Assembly (NCBI GenBank): GCA_947044365.1
Contig: OX345636.1
Location: 55,469,746 to 55,533,745, forward strand
DNA from: Petrosia ficiformis
Lineage: Eukaryota > Porifera > Demospongiae > Haplosclerida > Petrosiidae
Length of the DNA stretch: 64,000 bases
Reading direction: 5' to 3'
Below the pieces are notes generated by a model. The model was not told the DNA's origin, made no database searches, and saw only the letters and a list, made by a program, of their open reading frames with translations. Each line of letters starts with the position of its first letter. Position 1 is the first letter of the stretch. The position numbers and the translations under genes are program-made. Below, piece after piece: positions 48,662-59,000 of this stretch.

Positions 48662-48892
48662 TGTCATTTTAAGAGTACAAAACAAGAAGATCAAAAGTTT
48701 TTATCTTGCCGTACTCTCCCTACATCAGTTGAAGATATATATGAGTCATGTGATAATCCACCCACTATTAATACATATCAAATGTATTATGATGATGAAA
48801 AGGAAGGACTTAAGTTTTATACTGATCCTGTCATCTCTGGATTGAGGATGAGAATGGAAATAATTGAGAAAAAGACAACAGATGTTAGTTAA
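48662..48892 (+). pseudogene. decayed family exon, spacer C
   Basis: 76 sense codons in the same frame as 26,994-27,251 in spacer B, including LPTSVEDIYESCDNPPTINT and EGLKFYTDPVISGLRM, ending in TAA. No start codon or confident splice donor. Many differences from B are non-synonymous, so it is probably a relic rather than an active exon. Confidence 0.3.
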
Positions 48893-50558
48893 TATCTAAC
48901 AAATGTGCTCGTTAGTCATGTGACATCTAGTAGACATGTTCATCAGTCATGTGTATATCTAGTACATGTATTATTGAGTCATGTGATATCTAGTAGATAT
49001 GTTATTGAGTCATGTGATATCTAATGAATGTACATTCATTCATAATAAAAGTGTTCCTCTTAGTAATTTTGATCAAATATTACCTTTTAATCACTCATCA
49101 TTCCACCATTTAATAAAGCATTCCAATAGACTTTAGTATCCAATTTGTATTAGTATAAGGTTAACATTAGTTATTCCTGGATACCAAGTTTCCATGCTAA
49201 ATCATATAATAATCACGAGTTTAAATGTAAATCACTTTGTGGAAAAGGTCCCTTTATCCATATTGCTGCCACATACAATTTGTACATGTACACTTTTTCA
49301 ATCTACATGTGTACATGTACATGTATATATGTGGTTAATATTGTCAATGGGTTCCTGAAATGTTGAGGTTGTGTATGGTGGCAAAAGTTAAATTTGAAAG
49401 ACTTCAGAAGAGTAATGTACATGTATAGGATTATTATAGTGTCCCTAGTAGCAACATAATTGCAATCAAATACCCCACCACCATCATCCTAAATGAAACC
49501 CTAACCTGTATGTCACCTACATACTACATAGACTGTCTAATTCAAATTTAGCCCACCTCAAAGTTTATCATGTATATGTACAGTATATACTATACCATAC
49601 CGAATGATCAAAAACAGTATTCATAAATATATCATAAGGTGAATGAAAGCCTTTATATATGAGAAACCATAGGTAGAAAGCTGAGAATATTTTTAATACA
49701 TTCTCAATCATTGTTTCTCATACTACATAAAGGTATACCTGTACAGTGTACATGTGTATTAGTACTGGAATGGATATCAGATAAATATGATATGAATTAA
49801 TCATCCTGTTTCTGTACATACAGTACTGATTTAATATTTGAACATGTGGAGTAACTAAACACATGAAATGGAAAGTCCAATAAAATGGTAGTTGTCTAAC
49901 TCCATGTTATATACTAGCTTGTAGAGTACAAAATGAACTGTAAAAACACAAATGCTTATTATAATTTTATATATATTACAATTCATTAAAACTAAAGTAT
50001 GACATATAATATATAAAGAAATTAAACAAGTCATGATTCTTTTATGATTATCCAGGTAGACAGGTATCAGACTATTAATATGATTGGATATTTGAATATT
50101 ACATCCACAATGTTTATTATATTGTACTAGTAGACTAGTGACCAGATACATCAACTGTGCTAGCCATATTATATGATTATACTTATAATGTATATTGTAT
50201 CAATCCATACTATATACTGATATAGAGTATTGAGATAGAATGTTAGCCAAGTCATTAGAAGAAGCCATTATAAACCCTTATGCTGACTACAGTTGTTATA
50301 ACTGAATTGTGGTCTTCACTATTAGTGTTGGGATGTTAGCATGTACATGTATACGTGTATGTGTATATACATGTATGTAGAGGATTAATAATACTTTGCA
50401 AGACAGTCATGTAATTCCTAATCTTGTGAGGTAAAACTCCCAGCTGGTTGTGGGAAATCACCCCCTCTTATCTAATCCTGATGGGTATATCACTTACTTT
50501 ATTTAGGAACACAAGAGATGTTAATGAGATTCTAATCAAAAAGCTCAATTAATTATAG

Positions 50559-50621
50559 TTTCCAGAACTAGTACTGATGAGTTTCAGTTGTAACAAAATC
50601 AAGATCTCGAGAATAGTACAG
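50559..50621 (+). pseudogene. decayed acidic-linker exon, spacer C
   Basis: 63 nt between TAATTATAG and GTAAGAAA, the same length as in spacer A. It reads VSRTSTDEFQL, a stop, then QNQDLENSTG. A stop (TAA) replaces part of the CAA run, so it is non-functional. Confidence 0.45.
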
Positions 50622-51659
50622 GTAAGAAATAAGCATATACACTAACTAGTGCTATCACCAGAATTAAGAGAATAATAATTAATTAATTACTTAGCCACAC
50701 TCTGGGATACATGTACATGACGTGTAACAATTAGACATTTACACCCCATAATTAAACTGGGTTTTTATGACCGGTAGGGCCATCCCTATGATTGCTTTCC
50801 CAGGGCTTGATGTATGTGTTTATATATATATATATATATAATAAAAACTTTCTTAAAAATGAAAGAGTATGTAGGGATATATACATCGTATATATCAAAA
50901 CCAAAAAAGCACAGGAACAAGATGGCTTTGGCAACAAATTGAAATACCACTTCCACATAACAACCGTATATAAGTATCGCTTCTTTGTGTTTTGCCTTTA
51001 CTCTAGCTGTGTATACTTGTGTATAGGTATTCAGAATAATCCTGTATGTGAAATGCCTGTCATGCATCGCAACAATAAGAAATTGAATTATGATAATAAA
51101 TTTGAAATTGTTATAAGATAAATTACTTTTTAAATAATTGAACACAGACAGTGCATGACCCTTGCTGTTTTATGAGGCACCAACAATCAGTGCTTACTGT
51201 GCCCCAATGGTGAGGGTCCTGTACAGTTCACATTTAGAAATTGTATACCGAGGTCAACTGGCAGTGTTCAATCTGAAGTCTCTTGGGGGAATAAAATCTC
51301 TAAGGGGCACAAATACCCCTGTATACCATGCCAATCAATTGACCAACCCTCTGGAATGTCATAACATCATTAACTGCTATACAATGTGTATGTATATAAA
51401 AATAAAAACCAATCATAAACAGACATAAAAATTTAAGAATGCAATCCAATGTTACATGATGTTATACATGTGTATTGTAGTATGTAATACTTGTACTAGT
51501 ATACCTGTATATGTACATGTACATGTAATATGTATGTGTGTGTATATACATGTTTTATTATGTGTATATTATGACTATGTACATGTAGTACTATATGTTT
51601 ATATGTACATCTACATGTAATACTATATGTGTGTATGTACATTGTATTATTATATCTAT

Positions 51660-52370
51660 GTTTGTGTGTGTCTATGTCTGTGTGTGTCTATGTCTGTGTG
51701 TGAGTATGCATGTGTGTATCTATATGTCTGTGTGTGTGTGTGTGTCTACGTCTGTGTGTGTTTATGTCTAGGTCTATGTGTGAGTGTCTGTGTGTATGAG
51801 TGTGCGTCTATGTCTAGTTCTATGTGTGTGTCTGTGTTTGTGTGTGAGTATGCATTTGTATGTCTATGTCTAGTTCTACGTGTGTGCCTGTGTCTGTTTG
51901 TGTGAGTATGTATGTGTGTGTGTCTATGTCTATGTCTGTGTGTGTGTGTCTACGTCTGTGTGTGTTTATGTCTAGGTCTATGTGTGAGTGTCTGTGTGTA
52001 TGAGTGTGCGTCTATGTCTAGTTCTATGTGTGTGTCTGTGTTTGTGTGTGAGTATGCATTTGTATGTCTATGTCTAGTTCTACGTGTGTGTCTATGTCTG
52101 TTTGTGTGAGTATGTATGTGTGTGTGTCTATGTCTATGTCTGTGTGTGTGTGTCTACGTCTGTGTGTGTCTATGTCTATGTCTGTGTGTGTGTGTGTGTG
52201 AGTATGCATGTGTGTGTCTATGTCTAGTTCTACGTGTGTGCCTGTGTCTGTGTGTGAGTATGCATTTGTGTGTCTATATGTCTGTGTGTGTGTCTATGTC
52301 TGTTTGTGTGAGTATATATGTGTGTGTGTCTATGTCTATGTCTGCGTGTGTGTGTCTATGTCTGTACATG
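51660..52370. repeat. TG/CTATG satellite with a 204-bp higher-order unit
   Basis: Within the TGTGTCTATG repeat a longer unit recurs: the landmark TCTACGTCTG starts at 51,745, 51,949 and 52,153, exactly 204 bp apart, with near-identical intervening sequence in the first two units. 204 is divisible by 3, so the artefactual Cys/Val-rich open frames repeat too. Confidence 0.8.
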
Positions 52371-53409
52371 TACATGTTTTTGCATATATAAATACCACAT
52401 GTCTATAATGTTACAATTACAGCTTAATCATGACTTGTTATTGCAGATAAGGATTGGTATCATTATCAGTACATGTCTCAAGTAATTTATCATTTATCTC
52501 AATTTCGGTAAATCTGATTAGTAAATCACTATTTGTCAACCACATTTCCCTATAACCTCTACCTGTGGTATGACATATTAGTGGTGTTTAGAGTTAGGAG
52601 TGGGTTTTACGCATGATTAAAATTTATTGTTATCGTTTTACATGTGCATCTAATTTCCCATTATCATCACAGTTATTGTATTCATGAAAATTGGATAATG
52701 AAATACTGATACAGAGAGTTGAAATCGCATCTTACAGTGGCTAAAGTTTCCAAAGGTAGAACCAGAGCAATTCCTTCTTCATTGTATTCTGATATAGTGG
52801 ATAATGAATTTTGGTGATGAGAATGTTACTAGTATAGAGTTATTATTAATGACTGAACCTCCTGATGATACCGTTTTACAAAATAGATTATTTTATTTTA
52901 ATTCAGTTAATGTTTTATAATTATATTATTATTATTACTATTTGTTTTTTGTTTTGTTGTGTTTTTCTGCATTATTGTGCAAGGAGGTTGGAAAGGCACA
53001 GCGACACTGGTTATAATGACAGGTAGAGGAGAATAAGTTATCCTGCTAGCGCAATTAAAATTATCCCATGACGTCTGTGCTCACAATCGATTGAGTATCC
53101 AGCAATTAGAAACATAGTATTCAAAAATGGTCCCGCATAGTCAACATGTAGTCTTGTCCACAGTGTAGTTAGCCATTTCCATGGTTGTAATGGTACTACA
53201 GGGACATTTCATCGAAGTTCCTGACACTTGTTAGTTGTTAATTACATCCTTTTACTATCTGCTCTATATTATCATCAATACTCGGTCACCATAATTATAT
53301 ACATTCAAGTGAGGCTTTTCATTCCTGAGTATCATTGGTGTAAAAGCGCTGTACTGTTTATCGACCTGTATGTAGTTAGAATTGACAATAAACACAGTTT
53401 AATTTGTTC

Positions 53410-53790
53410 ATTCATTCAATCAAGTTGACAACACTAAATAGGACTCATTCAGGCTCGCCCTATGCAATCATATTGGATGTCCACTTCTACATGGTTGAGG
53501 TTAAGGTCTGGCAGATTGTTTTACTCGAAAAATATCATCAATTAAAAACAAGAACCCAGAGTACCCACACAGTTGCCGCAGTATTATTTTTCAAGACATA
53601 ATGTTTGCCTGTGTGAGACACTTCTGATATTTTAATTAGTTAGATGGAGGAACCTGTACATGTTGAATTGCTTGAGGTGTCTGATTAGACGTATTGCAAT
53701 GCTGTGTTTTGGACATTTATGTAGCAAATTGTTTTAACCCATGACACATACTTGCGGCATATGGCCCATATGCAGTTGTGAGTGCATTCC
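53410..53790. repeat. duplicated block shared with 18,540-18,920
   Basis: Same landmarks in the same order as upstream of gene 1. It shows that the unit carrying gene 3 includes the 5' flank of gene 1. Confidence 0.7.
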
Positions 53791-55203
53791 CAGATAGATT
53801 TTGCATGGGAAATAATGAAAAAAAGGGGAGTGTTTTCATTAAGTTTATTTAGAAGTGGCGGATCTAGTGCACTAGTGGGGGGTTCCAGTACACCGCGCCT
53901 GAAGCGCGCGGCGAAATTTTACCACGCCCACTTTCTGTGGGCATATTTACGCCCATTTTAATAAATTAATACTGATAAACTTAATTTGCCATACAGGAAG
54001 TGCAACAACAAACATCTTCCTAATAGTATAATCAATCAGCTAACGTAAAAGAAAGGGCTACTCTTCTTGGATGTAACTGTGCAAAAGAATCTACTGGCTG
54101 TTTCATTTAGATGAGAGTTGTGAGCTGATTGCAGCGATGACGATTGATCTCCATGGTCAGGGGGGGTTCCATTTTCACTGGATGTGACATGACCCACATT
54201 TGCCCTTACTTGTTCATGAAACTACGCTTTGTCCTACAAATATACATAGGTTCCAATAGATTCATTCAAAGAAAGGGCAGTCACAGTTCAGGTTTTTATG
54301 GAAAAGTTTAAATAATACTTTTACAGCAAACTATATAGTTCATACACCTACTGGGGAAATCTAGGTGAACAGTATCAAAAGCTGAAGCTTGATGAAGATC
54401 TATCGCCTTTTGAGCCAGTGCCTAAAGTAGCATTTTAACATTACCTACAAAGTTATATAGCATTAAATCATTTTGGCTGACTTTAAATGATTTACATCTT
54501 TAGAATGGATAATATCCTGGGTATCTGACCTATGTATCACTGACTGACTGACATAATTATACTAATTATGTATATACAGCTAGCATGTATGGCTAGCATT
54601 AAAAAAAATTATTTTAGTCACTGACAGGAGCCCATAAAACTAATTACCAGAAAAGGGTGTGACTTGCTAATAAAGATCGCCTGAGCATGTGTTAGTCTCA
54701 CGAGCACTTGTCTAGATTTGACACCTACATCAAGCCTATGACCATGGGCGTACACAACGTTTTCAGAGTTGGGACAGCTTTGAAAGATTTGCCACATCCA
54801 ATGCATGTTAGTGTATTTATGGGGTACGGGGGAAACTTTTGGTTCTCTCAGATGGCTTATACATTTTTCAACACCTTTTTTCTATGATGGTTGCCAAAAC
54901 TGATGGGGCTTAAGCGGAATGTCACTTGAGTTACTCTAATAGTTCTGTTTTCTCTTTACCAGAGCCTGAGCAAGTTAAATTCTTTTACTTTCGTCGGAAT
55001 TCTTCAATTTGTCATTGTTATTCTAATAATTTTACTTTTTATTACACTAAGATTAACTCTTCATCACTTCAATATATCAGTGAAATTCCTTTTGGAATTC
55101 TGTACCTTCTTCTATTGGTGGCATCTGTTAATATTGCTTCATTCAAATCTTGTTTCAGAATTGCCATAAGCACATTTTTGTAGGATCCCAACAATTCTAT
55201 AAA
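53791..55203. other. intergenic, possible transposon remnants
   Basis: Includes a CpG-rich patch at about 53,890-53,945 (GCGCCTGAAGCGCGCGGCG) and the phrase GGGGGGTTCCA at both about 53,878 and 54,161. These may mark a degraded element, but no terminal repeat or coding region was confirmed. Confidence 0.3.
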
Positions 55204-55647
55204 TTATTTCATCCCTTGGGGTATATTAGATCTACACTCCTCATCAGACATAAGCCTCGTGAATTTTGTAGGATGTGAAGGAGTAATACTTCCAGAAAGC
55301 TTTGTATAATTATGTATGGAAAATGCTATATACAGCTTCTGCATACCAGGACAAGTAATCCCATCAATATCCAGTAGATAACCAGCAGTATTACATCCAC
55401 AACTTCCAATAGTGCACATACACATAATGCAGACATTATGAAATTTCACTATAAAAGGAACTACTGATGCAGCCCACTTACGAAAAGTGAATAGCTTTGT
55501 CATGCACCAAAGTGTAAATTTACTTCCAGATTGCATCAGGGATACTAAGTAAATATTTTCCTCTGGGAGGGGGTGGGTCATACCTTCAGACCCCCCTATA
55601 TAGAGTATAGTATCCACATTAGTATTACCAGAACTGTCACACTTCAA
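55204..55647 (-). CDS. unassigned 147-codon frame with an EGF-like signature
   Basis: The longest non-repetitive frame outside the assigned genes on this side of the window. One segment, CGCNTAGYLLDIDGITC, follows the C-x-C-x(n)-GY-x-L-x-x-DG-x-TC ending of calcium-binding EGF modules, with one extra residue before GY. The remaining cysteines needed for a full module are not in register, and no signal peptide or adjoining exons were found. It may be a degraded exon of an extracellular protein or a chance frame. Confidence 0.25.
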   Translation of the reverse strand: MKCDSSGNTNVDTILYIGGSEGMTHPLPEENIYLVSLMQSGSKFTLWCMTKLFTFRKWAASVVPFIVKFHNVCIMCMCTIGSCGCNTAGYLLDIDGITCPGMQKLYIAFSIHNYTKLSGSITPSHPTKFTRLMSDEECRSNIPQGMK

Positions 55648-55824
55648 GGCTATATAGATCTACCCATGTTTGCGCAATCAAACTAAAAACTTTGTTTACA
55701 ACCCTGGTTTTATGGGCTCCTCAAATACTGTAGAAATGTACATATTATTTTTATTACATTATGTGTTTAATACCACTGCACAAAAGTTGTGTTTAAACTG
55801 TGGTTACACATGTATTGTGATTAT

Positions 55825-55945
55825 ATTTGCACCACAATAATATTTGCTTCATACATACTTCATATTCACTTGATTCCAACATATGTAGTGAATAAGGAGC
55901 CAATATGGAGCAAATATTAACTTTACTGTGGTGCAAATAATTACC
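55825..55945. repeat. inverted repeat upstream of gene 3
   Basis: ATTTGCACCACA ... TGTGGTGCAAAT plus inner AATATTTGCT ... AGCAAATATT arms make a roughly 120-bp foldback. A decayed version lies at 19,775-19,840, in both cases 60-250 bp before the first propeller exon. It could be an old MITE inherited with the duplication. Confidence 0.55.
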
Positions 55946-56077
55946 ATCGCATTGTAGTGCAATACACATGAGATGCATTTGTAAGCATAATTATAGTTCA
56001 AACTCAATATTATGTGAAGTGCTTGTGTATATAATATGGGTACATTGATGATAGTTATATTAATTATTGATGATTAG

Positions 56078-59000
56078 GACAATACAACTTTAAATGGAGG
56101 ATTGGACACTCAACAGTGGTGATTGGAGATCGCTTATACTGTTGGGGAGGTGAGCAGGAGGACCTCCTAATGGTACACGACACTGTCAACAAAAGGCAGT
56201 TTGCAGAATCTGTAGATATATTAGATATACCTACATTCAAATGGGAGCAGAAATGCATTCCAGATCCACCTGCTGGAGTAAGGAACTATGCTTGTGCTAC
56301 CAGAGGGAACAGTATCTTCTATTATGGAGGAATTAATGACTGTTTTCACGACTACCTATTTGAACTAAACACTCTAACTCACAATTGTAAAGAGATAATT
56401 AGCAGAAGTGATGATAGTCGACCAATGAAAAAAATCGCTTTTGGAATGATGTCCTTCAAAAGCAATGGACAAGATAATTTATTGCTTTTGGGAGGGTTAG
56501 GTATTACACCATCTACTGCATATACTCAAATGGGTTCCAAGTATATTCCATCTCCTAGACTCCATGGTCACACTTACACAAATGAAACACATGTTATGAG
56601 TGTTTCTTCATCACCAGGTATTACTTAATTTCTGATTTTCATCTTATATCAATCTGCATTTCTTCAGGTGAATGGAAATCCCATATCATAACAGGTGATC
56701 GTCCACCAACGGCAATATCCTATTTCTCTATTAACTCACTTCCTGAAAATAAAGGTATAATGTTTGGAGGCTTAACTATCAATGAGACTAGAGTATTCAA
56801 ACGTGTTAACGATCTGTTTCTATTAAGTTTTCCCCAGGATGTGGTTGTGAGTTGTTGAGTGCTTATAAATATAATAACTACATTTTCAATAAAAATTGAT
56901 AATCATCATAATAATTATATAATGGAGTCACGAACACATAGATTCATTAATTTTCATAATGTATTATTATCATGATCATATCTTTTATTTTAAACCTTAT
57001 TTTAATATTATGTTCTATAGCATTTTGAAAAAGTAGTCAAACATTCTCTAGACTGGCCTGCGGAGAGAAGTGCTCATTCTAGTACTGTCATCACTACTGT
57101 ATCATCAAATCAACATGTCACATCTCATTTGGTCGTATTGGGTGGATTGGGTGATGATTTCCAACTAAGAAATGATTGCTGGATAATGAAATTATCTAGT
57201 TCAAAGTGGTATCATGTAACATATACCCTACATCACATGAAATATTTCAATGATGTAATATATTAATTTAAGATAGTAGCAGATATTACTATTTTTCAAC
57301 TTATAGCTAAATGTCTTAGACTAAATGTATATTGATCTTCCTCTGTACCCTTCTCCTACATCTGCATCCATACATATTGTGTACCATTGTCCCTCCTACT
57401 CCACTGGAATAAGAATTGTAATAATTAATGAGTAGGGGAATGAATTGGCTACTGAGATGGCTGATAATAATATATATTATATAAAAAATCAAAATTGCAA
57501 TGACGGACATTTCATGCCTGCAGCTTATTTATCAGTTTTAATGCAAAAACTGTTAATATTGAGCTTGAGGCATCATGTACTATCATCCCTACCTTATATT
57601 TATTTTTTATATGTCATCCGTACATAAGGGAACAAAACATTGAATAGCGTGTTGTCAGTTGAAATAATTATTATGTAACCTGATGCATTTCTTCAGATCT
57701 ATGTTCCTGATTTTGTTACTAAGAGATTTAACCACTCCATATCAACTTACTACAAATCTAAATATTGTGTATGGATTACAGTGACAGGAGGCAATGAAGT
57801 AGTAAACTCATCTACCTCACCTGGTAAACCAATCACTGGTTCAAATATCAACGTTATAATGGAACTAGGTATGATAATGATCACAAATGTCATGTGATTA
57901 ATGAATGGAATCAGGAATATTAATGTTGTTAAAATTAATAGAGTATTCATAGATGTAATTAATTCTGATTAACATTACAGTTTTGCACTATTTAAAGTAT
58001 AACTATAATAATGTTTAGGATTTACCGTTTGCATTGTTATAATTGTCATAATTTTGTGTCATACTCATCCATTCAAAATTTGATGAAAATAAAATTAATG
58101 TGTACTGAATATTGCAAGGAAAGAGTACCACATCAAGTATTGCATTGTATATTATATATAACATATGAATTACCCAGTTAATTAGTTTGTGAATGATGAG
58201 TAATGACGTTCCATATAAGTGGTTACTTCTGACATAAAATTAAAGAAATGACCAATGGATTGAATTATAACATTGGCACGCATAAACATTCAGTGCTACC
58301 AGGGGGCCCTGATCTATATATTCCTATATACAAGGCCCCCTGATCTATATATGCCTATGATTTGTTATTGTTTTTAAGCCTCTTTCATCAGTCAAACACA
58401 TGTGCAAATGCATGTGAAAAGGGGCACTCCAAAAACTTTTCATTTAGGGGCACCCCCCATCCTTGTAGATTCATAACTTCTTTAAGCATAGCCCTCATAC
58501 GCTTGTTATAGAACTACTGTAATGTAGCAGTAAACATTCAACTGTTGTACATGAAATACTATATAATTACAGTGTAAAACATAATGCAAATGAAATTATT
58601 ACAACTTTTGTATAATTATGATGTAAGTGCATTGTCATGTAGTGTATAGTAGTGATAATGATGATGAATGGCTGTTGAATCGTATTTGGGATAGTGAAAA
58701 AAAATGGTTTAAAACAGAAGAGGTGACTATACGTGAGAAAGAAGAAGAGAAATGGAGTTTTAAAATGCAAGAGAAAGATCACAAACTTACTTTATTACAA
58801 TCTAGTGAATCATCTCTTAAATGCACAGTAGGCATGTTGAACACACGTGAGATAATATAATCACTTAATCATAATTTATCATGTGATGATTTTGTTTTAG
58901 AGTTACAAGAATCTCAGAAGTTATTAGAAATACAAAAGACAATATCATTAGCTAAATCACAAGAACTTGAAGACTCAAAGAAACCAGTTATTCTATTGAA

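Larger units (their letters stand above)
48263..53100. repeat. duplicated spacer block, copy C
   Basis: Shortest spacer copy. It preserves empty sites for the pogo-like element (copy A, 11,089) and the HIRAN-like element (copy B, 28,908), and lacks the blade-1 exon/hAT MITE/CATC segment present in A and B. Its ends correspond to 2,162/26,583 on the left and about 12,385 on the right. Confidence 0.75.

Noticed and set aside
50786..51145. Overlapping frames on both strands at the start of the GGTAGGGCC segment in spacer C.
   Set aside because: Each strand is open by chance in AT-rich DNA; the matching region in spacer B (32,835-33,065) is open in a different extent and shows no conserved protein.
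51627..52410. Repeated cysteine-rich frames with apparent 68-residue protein repeats.
   Set aside because: The 68-codon period is just the 204-bp higher-order DNA repeat read in frame.
41252..58862. Shared in-frame TAA in the coiled-coil region of genes 2 and 3, at first read as a common nonsense mutation.
   Set aside because: The stop lies inside a 54-nt segment with a GTGAG donor and TTTTAG acceptor that splices in phase in all three genes, so it is intronic.
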